From assembly GCF_024139115.2 (NCBI RefSeq), contig NC_085141.1, positions 374,324,995-374,388,994 on the forward strand: a DNA stretch of 64,000 nucleotides, given 5' to 3'. The notes under the pieces were generated by a model. It was not told where the DNA came from. It made no database searches and saw only the letters and a list, made by a program, of their open reading frames with translations. A program made the translations under genes and the position numbers. Below, one piece after another: positions 9,200-20,298 of this stretch; positions within the stretch are counted from its first letter, which is position 1, and each line of letters starts with the position of its first letter. Source of the DNA: Armigeres subalbatus. Lineage: Eukaryota > Arthropoda > Insecta > Diptera > Culicidae.

Positions 9200-10548
9200 T
9201 CTACTTTTGTTTGTGTCTGTAAGTATAGACTGCCTATATTATCGTTTTAGAATTATTAAAATACTGTTTTAATTTGATTTGTATACTTAAGAAAGTGTTT
9301 TACTTTCTCGACGTTTCGACCGATGGGTTTTGGTCTTCCTCAAGGGTAGTAAGGTCTACCATTTGTCGTTATGATCGTCCAGATGATTTCGTTGTTGTTT
9401 CCCGGAAACAATGTTTGTTGAAGGTTTGCTTCGACGGCGTTCCATCAGCGAACTTACGATATGACAAGGAAGGATAGAACAATAAAGACTCTATTTATTT
9501 TGTTTTAGCAGTTTCTCTTTATTGAATAAATATCATTTTTTTGTGGGTGTGATTGCATGCTTGTGTTTCAATTGTACACAAGAATCATCGTTACATGTTA
9601 CGAAAGTAATACTTAACCTAGCGCGTTGTATATTGGGTTTTGTATTATTAATTAGCAAATAGTAAAATAATAAAAAAAAACGACAGACTATTACAGTAAT
9701 GATGATAATCAATTATGTGATATAACAAGATCTTTACTTTTCTCTTTCTCTCGAGGGAAGAAAATGGAAAGGGGCTGCACACTAGTTCCTACGGTATGAC
9801 AAGCACATTCTTTTGTTTTCCTTTGGTTCAGAGCTTAAACTAACAATATATTCGATCGTTATTCTTTCATTGCAATTCATTCAACCTATCTAGCTATTGT
9901 AGAACTTGTTTGATTTGTTATTGTGTAATGTTTGTTAACTAGAACCACCGAAAGGGGGCGGGGTGGTTAGCCTGTTTTCATTCATCTCTCAAAAAGCGCG
10001 CTGTTACTATAACTCGCCTAACTGCGGGGTTTCCTAATAAGATTTTGGACTTCCTATCTACTGCTGAGCAAATTATTAATAATGGTTTCGTGTGGTAGAA
10101 AAGGGTGCTTGATAGAAGGTAAAAGGGACAGGTTAAATTCGTTTGGCGGTTTCGGTTACTGTTTTTGATTTGTGTTTTCACGGTGATCGCAGGTTCGTGT
10201 CCTGGTCGTTCGCAATTGTATTCACTAAATCTGGACACTTTGCACTGCTCATTTTGTTGTTTTTTTTTACGTTTTGTAGTGAATGGATGACAGTTTTTGA
10301 AGTTTGAAGGGATGGTTAGTTTGAAGACCTTTTTTTTGTCGAGCAGCAAAGTTGTTTCCTAAATCTTACGCATTGGTTGGTTGGTCAGAGCTATACATTT
10401 TAAAAAGGGATTTTAAAGGGAATATCAGCGATCAAGTCTGTAAGCTTCCAAAATATAGAAGCTCGAGAATACACATTTAGTTTAATAAATAAAAATTATT
10501 ATAATAGAAAAAAGAATAAACGAATCTATATCTGGTAGGATGTGGGAT
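9200..10548. other. No coding region; likely includes 3' UTR of the LIM gene
   Basis: AT-rich sequence downstream (minus strand) of the LIM-gene stop codon. Minus-strand AATAAA-type signals (TTTATT on plus) occur near 9,497 and 9,519, so the 3' UTR may extend about 1 kb. The small open frames at 9,274-9,477 and 9,978-10,349 show no recognisable domain. Confidence 0.4.
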
Positions 10549-10825
10549 TTAAACCATCGTTAGCGCACCAGCTCCAATTCCAAATCCGACGCCTCGTGGA
10601 CCGTAATTTCGACCGTAGCATCCTTTGCAGTAGATTTCTCCGTTGGGACCGTCGTTCAGATTGGTCGAGTCCAACGATTTGTGGCAGTCGAAACAACTGA
10701 AACACCGCTTGTGCCATACCAGGTTCTTGCTAAGCATTTTTTCAGCTTCATACACGGTGCATCCACACCGGCGGCAGCCCTTGCCGTCCTTGGCCTTTGG
10801 ACCATTCATTGGGTTAAACTCGGTA
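10549..10825 (-). CDS. Mlp84B: LIM gene terminal exon (last LIM domain)
   Basis: Acceptor CTACAG precedes the exon at 10,825. The LIM zinc ligands are in GCRRCGCTVYEAEKM, WHKRCFSCFDCHKSLDS and YCKGCYGRNYGPRG, followed by a short glycine-rich tail and TAA at 10,549-10,551. The first CXXC finger is CRRC rather than the CPRC of its neighbours. Confidence 0.85.
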
Positions 10826-12490
10826 CTGTAGGGAAGTAGGGAAGATAAAAAGGGCTTAGTAATGTAGGGAAAAGAAAAAGGCTTAGTAATGATCGTGTGG
10901 TGATAGTGTCGTCGGATTAACTTACTGGAACGGAGTCTCCTGCACTTCGGTGGACACCAGAGTGGGAGTGTGTCCAAATCCGAATCCCTTAGGTCCGAAC
11001 AGTTTTCCGTAGCATGCACGGCAGTGGATTTCCTTGTCTGGTCCATCACAGGCCAGCATCGAGTCCAGTGGACGATGGCACTCGTTGCAGTTGAAGCACT
11101 TCTTGTGCCACATGGTGCCCTTAGCTAGCTGTTGTTCAGCAGCGAACACCATTCCACCGCAACGTGGACAACCTTGACCGGCCGGAGCCTTGATGCTGGT
11201 CGTATCGATAGGAACCGATGGCTTTTGGGAGGCCAACTGCTCCTCTCTGTAATGATAACACACTGTAAGTCAACAACAAAGTCTTGAAAACAATATCTAA
11301 CTTACGTCATGCAATCGGTCTGTAAAAATCCGGATCCGCAGGCGAATCCATAGCCATGTGGTCCCCACTTCTTGCCATAGCAGGTCTTGCAGTATACATC
11401 ATGATCTGGGCCGTCACAGGCGATGATCGAATCCAGTGTTTTGGTACAATCACGGCATTTGTAGCACTTGCGATGCCATTCGCGTCCCTTAGACAAGACC
11501 ATTTCGGCAGCGAATACTACACCACCGCAACGTGGACAGCCTTGTCCGGGGGTTGCCTTGATGGCACTTGTATCGATGGCCGATGGTTTCGGTGTAAACT
11601 CACTATGGAGAAAAAAACAAATTATTCACTTATTTGGGGCTGACCTTCTACATTGTAAATGGATGCTGGTAGTCACTAGCCGACACAAATACGAAGTAAT
11701 GGAATCTGTACCTCTGGAACTCAAGGTCCCTTGCATCACACATCAGCCCGAGGAAGGAAATACCCGAGTGTCCATACCCGCGTGAACCGAATCTACTGGC
11801 GTAGCATCCTGCGCAAAAGGACAATCTTAAATGTTTTATCTCATATTCAAACACGGAACATTTAGACTTCGGAGCAGTTAGTGACTGGTACCAGACTTCG
11901 ACAACATTCCCACAAACAGAAAATCCATTCTTACCTGGATGAATCGTTACTGTCGCTCTGTAGAGCTCCGCCACCTTGGCCGTAGCCGTAGCCCTTGGGG
12001 CCAAACTTCTTGCCGTAGCACACTGTGAAGACAACACGAGGAATACGTTTAACATACACGGAGTGGACACGTACAGTTAACAAATAGCAAACCCACCTCG
12101 GCAGTAGATTTCTCGATCAGGACCCTCGCAGCAGTTCACCGAGTCCAGGTTCTTCTTACAGTCGCCGCACTTGAAGCATCCCTTATGGTAGGCCTGCGGA
12201 AGACATTATCAACGGACAACACAGATACAAAGATGGTGGTGAGAACACGTGGACTCGAACGGCACGCCAGTTAACGACTAATACGTCTGGTTTAGTACAA
12301 ATGGCTTCCGTAAGCGTAATACAACAACTACATCGTCTGATACTACAGGAGTACATGGGAATGTTTCTTTGGTTTGGCGATTTAAGTAGGTACCTCGGCA
12401 ATAGATTTCTTTGTCCGGACCATCGCAGTGCATCGTGGAGTCAAGGGTGCGATTGCAAACCAAGCACTTGAAGCAGCGTCGATGGTAGCC
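10549..12490 (-). CDS. Mlp84B: Muscle LIM protein, Mlp84B-like (3' exons)
   Basis: The minus strand encodes LIM domains joined by glycine-rich segments, the CRP/muscle LIM protein layout. Recognised exons: 12,394-12,490 and 12,097-12,193 (alternatives), 11,935-12,022 and 11,712-11,808 (alternatives), 11,306-11,602 (GCPRCGGVVFAAE...WHRKCYKC...YCKTCYGKKWGPHGYGFACG), 10,926-11,246 (next LIM, ending YGKLFGPKGFGFG) and 10,549-10,825 (last LIM, ending GVGFGIGAGALTMV and stop TAA). Every boundary has AG acceptor and GT donor. Five-LIM Mlp84B is a Z-disc protein of insect muscle; identity comes from the repeated CPRCG...DGPD...CYGK...GPKGYGFG pattern. The first LIM and the first half of the second LIM are not seen in the window, so upstream exons lie beyond a long intron. 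Confidence 0.85.
10926..11246 (-). CDS. Mlp84B: LIM gene exon (penultimate LIM domain)
   Basis: A 321-bp exon with acceptor ATTACAG and donor GTAAG. It encodes GCPRCGGMVFAAEQQLAKG, WHKKCFNCNECHRPLDSM, HCRACYGKLFGPKGFGFG and a linker to the last LIM. All eight zinc ligand positions are present. Confidence 0.87.
11306..11602 (-). CDS. Mlp84B: LIM gene exon (middle LIM domain)
   Basis: A 297-bp exon with acceptor CCATAG and donor GTAAGTT. It encodes GCPRCGGVVFAAEMVLSKG, WHRKCYKCRDCTKTLDSI and YCKTCYGKKWGPHGYGFACG. The segment GPHGYGFACGSGFLQTD is the best single match to Mlp84B in my memory of the family. Confidence 0.87.
11712..12022 (-). CDS. Mlp84B: Alternative exon pair 2: end of LIM domain (11,935-12,022 or 11,712-11,808)
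   Basis: Two neighbouring exons begin with the last zinc-ligand cysteine of a LIM domain. The upstream one (11,935-12,022, 88 nt) reads CYGKKFGPKGYGYGQGGGAL, the standard form. The downstream one (11,712-11,808, 97 nt) reads CYASRFGSRGYGHSGISFLG, a divergent form. Both have AG/GT boundaries and the same phase (each length is 1 modulo 3), so either fits in frame between the flanking exons, but using both would shift the frame. This suggests mutually exclusive splicing. Confidence 0.7.
12097..12490 (-). CDS. Mlp84B: Alternative exon pair 1: middle of LIM domain (12,394-12,490 or 12,097-12,193)
   Basis: Two exons of identical length (97 nt) and layout. The upstream one encodes YHRRCFKCLVCNRTLDST...DKEIYCR, the other YHKGCFKCGDCKKNLDSV...DREIYCR. 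Each has a CGCAG acceptor and a GT donor after CGAG, and each supplies the same six zinc ligands, so only one can be used per LIM domain. Together with pair 2, up to four versions of this LIM domain are possible. Confidence 0.72.
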
Positions 12491-13161
12491 CTGCGGGTTA
12501 GTTTAGGTTTGCGGTTAGTAGCGGCAGAAAGCATAAGCATAAGTATTGTACACTGGAAGAAAGTACTGGTCGAACATTTGAAATTGTTCTTAATTTAATT
12601 GTTGCATTGGTGTTCTTTGTTTTCAGGTCAAAGTTCCCCTTCAGTGTATAAGGCTTGGCATAGGTCATTTCATGGCTTAACATTTGTTGAAGAAGCGTTG
12701 ACTAGTTTTGAAGGAGTGTTGAACGTTGTTGTAGTTAGTGTGTCACATACGGTGTTTTTTAGATCTCTTATAATATTTGTTTAATAACGACGGATTTGGC
12801 AGAGTTCCGAGTGTTCTATTTGAAAACATGTACTATAAATAAATCTTTGATTTGTGAATATCAGCGTAAGATACTCATTGGGAAAAATATATAAGTAATG
12901 CATTCCCAAAAGAAAGGGATAAAGTATCAATTTTGTATGTAATATCCCAAGTAACATTTTAAGTTTTATAATGCTCTTGAAGTCCATTTCTTATAAAGCT
13001 TTATGTTAATTATTATTAATAGAAAAGATTGTAGGATATTGTTGTTATGTATTGATTCTAATTCACTTCATTTTTTCAATTTTAGGTACCAGTTTTAAGT
13101 TGAAGTAACGCACCATGAAATTTTCTGGAGATGAACCGATTAGGAATATACGAAATTTTAA
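12491..13161. other. Intronic or intergenic, no gene seen
   Basis: AT-rich. Upstream of the LIM exons on the minus strand and probably intron. No further CXXC/HXXC exon could be read on the minus strand. Confidence 0.4.
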
Positions 13162-13379
13162 TCCAGTATTTTGCGCTCGGTAATGGCGGCCGAATGAGTG
13201 CCTTTTTGACATTCAAGAGGTAGAAAATATTTACATATTTTAATCAATGTAGGCCTTGATTCATTGCAAAACATTGGCACTCATCTGTTATCAACAAATA
13301 TAATATGTCAAATATGTTCCATTGTATTATTCAAGTAATTGGTAATTCTCCTATGGATTTTTGTTAATAATTTATTTTA

Positions 13380-13870
13380 TTTTCTAGCATAACTGCAACT
13401 TCTAGAACGGAGGGCTCGATCGGTAATTCACTGGCGCCGGTTTATGTTACTAGCCGCGGGGCTTTGTAAGCATCGGGGCCTGTAGACCGCAAATGGGAAG
13501 AACAAAGGTTCCCTGTAATGGCATCTATTTGCGATCCCAATGATGGCCGTATCAATGTTAGGAAGGGTTTGATAAACACGTTCAGCCGGGGCTCGCGGCA
13601 GCAGGTTTAATAATTCCGGAGTGCATATGATTACGACCCTGGAGGCGGTTCAGATCGTGGACCTCGGGGGGCTCCGTTTGATGGACCAACGTAGCTAGAT
13701 ACACCATTCAGAGGCACGTGAATGACTACGGAATGGCAACCTCGAATACGCGGACCATTATGACCGTTCACCTGCACTTCAGCTGCGTGAATAAACTTGA
13801 GGCTAGTTTGACCACAATAGTTCCGATTCGGAACTTCTGAAACTTTCCGGTTGGACATTTGGAAAAATAA
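13380..13870. other. GC-rich, coding-like patch, unrecognised
   Basis: Between the inverted arms is a patch of higher GC than its surroundings. Plus-strand frames read pieces such as SICDPNDGRINVRKGLINTF and YDYDPGGGSDRGPRGAPF, broken by stops. It could be a processed pseudogene or retroelement piece; I cannot name it. Confidence 0.25.
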
Positions 13871-15347
13871 AACTCAATTCAATCGTCACCGAAATGTGCT
13901 TTTCTAGGTTAAAAATGCCCATTCTACTGTTTTGATGCTTCTCGATTCGCAAGTTCACATCAACTGCCACACCAAGCTTTCACAAACAACTTCCCGCCCA
14001 AACCAACAATTGCTTTCCACTTCTTGCATCCTTGAACTGGATCAATAGTTCTCGTCACCCACTCGGCAACCAAATATGTAATGTAATCGAACATGGTGCG
14101 CCTCGCGCATATATCGACTGAACCATGCGCATCAATATAAAACAATCGTTGGAGTTCGTAAATCAACTTCACAATATGATATCTGTTTGGAATAGTCAAG
14201 GACCTTCCCAACGTATTCTTTACTTCACCTTTTTCAAACTTGCCAGTTTAACCAACAATTAGTTGAAACTTCTTAACAATACTCTATTTTGCCGTAATAA
14301 TGATTTGTTTGTTACCCGCCGTAATCATAAATTATTTGTTACCCGCCTGTAACAATCCAGTGGTGCCAAGTTGATCAAGATGGAAGTGGATAAGCATGGG
14401 AAATACAGGGAAATGCTAGAGGTGTCTGTCTAAGTCAGCCCCGTGGCAACAGATGCTTCTCAGCGTAGCGAACATCTTCATGAATATGTCCAGCATACAT
14501 TTTGAAAAGTACTTCTCCCGAATCGTGCCTTTACAAGCAACTGGATTTTATCCAAAATATTGTTGGCTACACTTTTTCAATTTGCTCAAAAATAATACCA
14601 GCTATTATGGGCATGTAATCATGATCCTAAAACATCTTTCAGCACACCATTTATTTCATTTAAATTTCACTAATGAATGTTGTTCGATTTGCATCCCCGG
14701 ACCATTTCAACTGTGATGCTCACCACAGTATAAACAATAATAATATCTTTTGTTTGATTCGGAGCGGGAGAACAAGTTACAAAATATGATTTCGTGTAGC
14801 GTTTGATTTCACCTCTAGATTCCCTCCAATTCGTAAGTTTATTATATTTTATCATCAAATAACATAATTCCCATGGTCAAAGATGTAAATCTTGCAAATT
14901 ATTTTGAAAACAATTTTCAGATTTACCCAAAACAAATAGTAAACAAAAAACATGATGTTTATTTTCGTACAACAACAACGGACGGTAATGAGCTACCGTC
15001 CGTGGACATGGTGGCTATTGTCAAACCCCTTGTGATAGTATAGGACGCCAGGGGGGTGGTCTAAGTCATCTAAGTACATGCAAATCAGTGACCATAATGT
15101 TCAAAAGTCCTCTTAAAGTATTGCTTGATTTCAGTAAGTCGAGCGTAATGAATCCATTCCTGGCTATCGTCTCACCCATGTGTCTGGGTGCAGATTTCGT
15201 TTCCCTTAAAAGCACTGATTATAAAAATTATACATTATTCTGTTTCTTCTACTATTCCTAGAAAAAAACAATAAAATTATTTAAAAAAAAGGATGATGAA
15301 AGTTCAAACCCATGTGTAACGTGAAGGAAATATTTGACAATTCGTTT
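13871..15347. other. No gene recognised
   Basis: AT-rich interior of the inverted-repeat pair. Only short frames without domains (for example 13,960-14,211 minus and 14,453-14,716 plus). Confidence 0.4.
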
Positions 15348-15486
15348 GTTTGTTGATACCGGGTGAGTGCCAATGTTTTTCAATGAGTCAAGGCCTGCAT
15401 TGATTGAAATATGTAAATATTTTCTACCTCCTGAATGTCAAAAAGGCACTCACCAGGCCGCCATTATCGAGCGCAAAATACTGGAT

Positions 15487-16244
15487 ACACATCCGGAATG
15501 ATTTACGTCTGAGTATTTGTCATCTACAGCTAACTATCAATGTTGATAAGCGGAGACGGAGTACTTCGTAAATTCAGGATCTCTGAAGAACTACCACCAG
15601 CCAGTGGAAATAACTGGTAAGTAATATGGGCAAATGTGGTTATGGGTTCCTTTATCTATTTGCTTTTCATTGCTTGTTATTTTGTGAATAATCATGGATC
15701 ATCACATTTGAATCTTTGATTTGTTTATTAAATGTTGTTGCTTATTAAAAACACTTCACACCACCTGGGATGCATTCGTGTTGGTGTGTTCACGGTCACT
15801 AAGTATGGGGCCGTGGACTAATTACGGCTTATGGGGGATTGGGGTCTAACATTTTCTTAACTTCTTTACGCCATTTGGCATCAACATTATGATGTCTGTG
15901 TTTGGAATTCATTTAGGGTTATTGAATTTATCCTATTTATTGCCTACTATCAGGCTATAACACTTTTAAGATATTTTGATGTTTCAATTTGATTTATTTC
16001 GCTGACTTCCTCGTAATTAGCCGAACATGATTAATCTATGCAGAGTTTTCGCCATTTGCAAAGTCGAAACAAATTTCTTCGTTTCTTCGAATGGCGGCCA
16101 TGTTTCACTTAAACTTTGACAGCTAGTAATGAAGTTTTCCACAGGAACGAAGATCAGCAATAATTATTAGTTTCAACCTCGCGAATAATTAAATACAAAT
16201 TTATCAGTGAGTCATTTTTTTCATGGTCTTAAATATGTTTATTT
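15487..16244. other. No gene recognised
   Basis: AT-rich; no long frame, RNA gene or clear repeat boundary seen. Confidence 0.4.
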
Positions 16245-16449
16245 AGACGATCCCCACCAGTGCGTAAATAAAGCCAAAATAGCAACCTCTATCATGACGC
16301 GAACTCGCACCGGTCGTTGGTAAACGGGTTTGGGAAATGTAAACGCATAACCTTCGGTGAATAGCGAGTTGGCAAATTTGGCGACCCGCTCCAACCGTTG
16401 CCAAACCATCACACGGAAATAAAGAGTAACGCATAAATAAAAAATGTGC

Positions 16450-17212
16450 CGCCTTCTGAAAAATTGTTCGGTTATTCATCATCAAAATCTTTGTGATTGA
16501 GGTCTGTTTAGTTTGGATTTCAACTGATTGGCGGCGCTAGTGCATATGAATAACCTGATAGCGCAGATATCACGAAATCTGGAATTTTTAGAATATTGGC
16601 GTCTTCTACAAAGTTGTTCGGGAGGTCAAAACCATTATGACGAAAGCAAGTTTAATTTGAAATACAACCGCTTGGCGGCGCTAGTAAATTGGAAATAACC
16701 TAAAAGGTTAGATATTTCGATAGTTGAAATCTTAAGAATATTGCCGTCTTCTACAAAGTTTTTCGGATGATTAAAGCCATCATGACGAAAGGAAGTTTAG
16801 TTAATAATACAACCGCTTGGCGGCGCTAGTGTATTGGAAATAACCTGATAGGTCAGGTATCTCAAAATATGTAATTTTTAGAATATTGCCGCCTTCAACA
16901 AAGTTGTTCGGGTGGTCAAAACCATTATGACCAACGCAGGTTTAGATTAAGATATAACCGCTTGGTGGCGCTAGTGTAATGGAAGTGGATGGAAGAAATA
17001 ACCTGCTAGGTTAGATATTTTTAGAATATTGAAATTTTTAGAATATTGCCGTATTCCACAAAGTTGTTCGGGTGGTGAAAACCATCATGATGCAAGCAAT
17101 TTTAGTTTTAAACACAATCGCTTAGTGGCGCTAGTGTATAAGAAATAAACTGATAGGGTAAATATCTCAAAATCTGGAATTTTCAGAATATTGCCGTATT
17201 CTACAAAGTAAC
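16450..17212. repeat. Tandem repeat, ~145-bp unit (about 5 copies)
   Basis: Each unit contains GGCGGCGCTAGT, GAAATAACCTGATAGGT and AATATTGCCGTCTTCTACAA. Units start near 16,551, 16,693, 16,838, 17,000 and 17,142, so the period is about 142-162 bp. One to two diverged units in the opposite orientation lie at 17,690-17,925, beyond the MITE. Confidence 0.8.
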
Positions 17213-17214
17213 TT

Positions 17215-17335
17215 GCCATAAGACGAGTTCGTACAATTCCATTTAATTCCACCACTTGGTTGTACTTTTGACAGATACTTATTTCGACTTCTGCAGTAAG
17301 GCCATCTTCAGTGTCTCGCACTTGACTCGATTCGA
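17215..17335. mobile_element. Half copy of the MITE at 39,634-39,846
   Basis: Shares AAGACGA, CCATTTAATTCCACCA, CAGATAC-TATTTCGAC and the GACTCGA motif with one arm of the palindromic element at 39,634-39,846, but the second arm is absent. Confidence 0.5.
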
Positions 17336-17427
17336 CTCAACTCGAGCGCCAACGAGTATTGCGGTTTCAAACTAAACTTCTGGTTTTAACTACCCTTTTA
17401 AATCTTACATAATAACCAACCTAACAG

Positions 17428-17680
17428 CACAGACAAACAGACATAACACATTGAACATTCAATCACAAAATTAATCGTCATATAAACACTAACGACATCT
17501 GTTGATTTCAGTTAGTTGGGCAAATCACAAACCAGATGGCGGTAATGAGCATATGTCAAACTCGAGCAAATCCGATGCGCGCCCCACTAGTGACCGATTG
17601 GCCAACTAATGATTATTTGAATTGACCAGAAAATCAGTAAACGATGGAAATTTGACGAGTGTTATGTCTGTTTGTCTGTG
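17428..17680. mobile_element. 253-bp MITE, perfect 22-bp terminal repeats, 7-bp duplication CTAACAG
   Basis: The left end starts CACAGACAAACAGACATAAC and the right end is its exact complement over 22 bp. CTAACAG is repeated at 17,421-17,427 and 17,681-17,687. It sits within the ~145-bp repeat array. A second 253-bp copy, opposite orientation, lies at 50,800-51,052. The 7-bp duplication differs from hAT (8 bp) and piggyBac (TTAA); superfamily not assigned. Confidence 0.92.
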
Positions 17681-18229
17681 CTAACAGATAATTCGGATAA
17701 CTTTGTAGAAGATGGCCACTTTCTAACTCTAACGGATTGAGAAATATTTAACCTAACAGGTTATTTCTTATACACCAGCGCCGCTATGCGTATGAATTCC
17801 AAACTAAACTAGTCTCCATCATAAATGTTATGGCTACCCGAACAACTTTGTAGAAGACAAAATCTTTCCAAGTCTTATAGATCTCGAGATATAGATCTCC
17901 ACCTCACTAAATTATTGCATATAAGCTAGCGCCATATGTGTGTCTAGCTAATTTGATAATCACAAAATGCATTACGCACATATTTATATTGAAAAAGATG
18001 GAGCGCGTTCTGAAAGATTTGAAAATAAATAATATTTTTTTCCTGATTTTATTTATTTCCGTGTTTGCCTCAATAGCAACCGGATATTCACCACCGGTGC
18101 GAAGCATGATTGCACTTCAACAACCTTGATAGAAACAACCGGTGCGAGAACAAGTGCATAAATAAAATATGAACGCATTTCGTTCCTATACTAGACACTC
18201 ATTTGGATACACATCGGTGGGGATCGTCT

Positions 18230-19696
18230 TAACGAAACAAACACACAAATGGGCAGACAGACGTTGAATTCGTTGAAGGAAATCGAATATTTTTTAAATA
18301 ATACGAGGCAATGTTATTCTACGATAAAGGACGTCCCACATTTTCACTACTCGTACTAGTCCATTTAATTTATATCGCAGATTCTTCGAAATTTTTCATA
18401 TTTGTCAGCTTAAATACTGCCTTGTTGTAGTTGTCCCATTGCGCATTTGTCCAAATAAGTTATTTCTCTATCAGACATTGTTCATCATTTGCCAGCAATC
18501 CATTCTAGGGTTTAAATCCATTGATGGATACATGTGGTGACCGCTATGGCAGCGAGAAAGATATCACCTCTGAATGACTGTTACGGTTTATTTTATCTTA
18601 CCTGTAAGCGACAAATGTTTGAATGGAATTGTGTGCGTACCACTTCTCAATGTTCTGTGTTTGGGCCTGTAGATAGGCAATAAAAACTACAAATAGGCAA
18701 AATTCCCAGACACAGACTTTATATTGCTGGTCGCACATGGCACAGATTAACTAAAGGGTGCCCAAATAGGAAAGGGTGCCCTACACGAAATTGAGCTATG
18801 AATACAACTAATTGGCTGTTGTAGACAAAATGCAAAACGCAATGAAAACACATTTGCGGGATTTTTGACTGATGGACCAAAATCGTATGTATAAGGAAAC
18901 CTCGTCATATCTCGCAATGGGTAGCACATTGAACGTTTCTCTCGGGGCACAGAGAGGTCGACAGTTATTTTAATTCGTTGAATGTGTTGTTAAGTGTTTA
19001 TTTTTGTATGTTTGTAAAATAATTTTATTGTAATATGACATGGAACAACTATGTTTGGAACGGTAGTATACTGCTCGAGAAATTTCTGCAGTGGAATAAT
19101 TACTCTTTCAGTCTTTTGTAAATAAGATCTCCGAATCACCTGTTAAGAAAGGAGTCAAGAACTCGCTGAATGACGTGATGAAGGTCTGAAATACTTTACG
19201 AATTCTATCAGAGTGGCTCTGCAAACCGAGCATGAGTATTATGACCGTACGATTCGAGAGTGGCAACTAGATAAAATTTCCATAAAGAATTAGAAATTTT
19301 CCATACAAAAACCAGAAAATTTGCAACAAAGAAATCATGGTCCAAGCAAAAAAAAATACAAAAATTTCCATAAACAATAAATAATTTTCCATGAAACAGA
19401 AATATATTAAGCACTTTTTAAAGCAAAAACTGCAATTGAGGGGGTCAAACGCAAAGGGGTGTAAGTGACAAAAATTTAGTTTTGAGAAAAATGAGTGCAA
19501 AGTTTATCATTTTTTTTTCGTTTCATACAAATAGTATGGAAGATCAAAAATTTACTAATTTTCTGTGAATTCTCACATTTTTTATGAACAACGTACAAAC
19601 TACATCAATATATTGCCGCAAAGCTTTAGAACCCAAGCATTTTTTATTGTAGTCAACTCAATTTTGATCAATATGTCATTTACACTCTGCTTCTAA
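18230..19696. other. No gene recognised
   Basis: AT-rich sequence; after about 19,260 it becomes dominated by TTTCCATAAA-like words. The short open frames at 19,208-19,500 are composition artefacts. Confidence 0.4.
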
Positions 19697-19836
19697 GGCC
19701 CGTAGTACACTGTTTGTCACAATGACAAATATTTGTCAAGTTTATCCGGACATTTATCAGACTGATTAGAAATCGACATGGATATCAGGCTGACTTGACA
19801 AATATTTGTCATCATAACAAACAGTGTACTACAGGC
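19697..19836. mobile_element. Foldback MITE (~140 bp)
   Basis: Left arm CCCGTAGTACACTGTTTGTC then ATGACAAATATTTGTCAAG; right arm CTTGACAAATATTTGTCAT then AACAAACAGTGTACTACAGG. The arms are about 40 bp and nearly complementary. TAA-like flanks may be a short duplication. Confidence 0.75.
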
Positions 19837-20298
19837 TTAACCCCTTCAATTATAAAAAAAAATAATTTCCCATAAAGAAATCAAAATGTTCATTTGAAAA
19901 AAATACAAAATTCTCACAAAATCAATCAATATGAGCAATGAATAATTACAAAATTATCCACAAAAAAGATGTTTTATTCCACGATAAAACTTTCAAGAAA
20001 AAATCTATAAAAAGCAATAAAAATATAAAAATATTTCCACAGCCATAAAATGATTAAAATTTCCATGAACGATAAACGTTTCTGAAGAAGGGGTCATCTA
20101 TGGAAAAAATCTCAGATTGATTCCTTTTTCATATTTTTCCAAGGAAAGTTTCCTATTTTAAAAAGTGTTTAATGATTTTTTTATGGAAAGTTCCTATTTT
20201 TGTGGAAAAATATATTTTTTTGTGGAAAATATTATAATTGCTTATTGCTTATATTGATTTATTCATGGAAATTTTATATTTAAATTCTTCCTTTATAG
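19837..20298. other. AT-rich, no gene
   Basis: Low-complexity AT-rich DNA rich in TTTCCA/TGGAAA words. Confidence 0.4.

Larger units (their letters stand above)
13162..15486. repeat. Inverted repeat pair, arms of about 138 bp (13,162-13,298 and 15,348-15,486)
   Basis: The left arm starts ATCCAGTATTTTGCGCTCGG and ends near ATCAACAAA; the right arm is its reverse complement with a few percent mismatches. The arms enclose about 2.05 kb. Either this is one long element with large terminal repeats or two head-to-head copies of a shorter MITE. No duplication of the flanks was recognised. Confidence 0.7.
16245..18229. mobile_element. Possible ~2-kb element with 14-bp inverted ends
   Basis: AGACGATCCCCACC at 16,245-16,258 is exactly inverted at 18,216-18,229. 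The flanks TTTA (left) and TTAA (right) could be a TTAA-type duplication with one change. Inside are the ~145-bp tandem repeats and a MITE but no transposase. The evidence is only the short matching ends. Confidence 0.35.

Noticed and set aside
18660..18960. Host exon suggested by a short frame at 18,747-18,950
   Set aside because: No domain, no splice signals, and composition like surrounding non-coding DNA.
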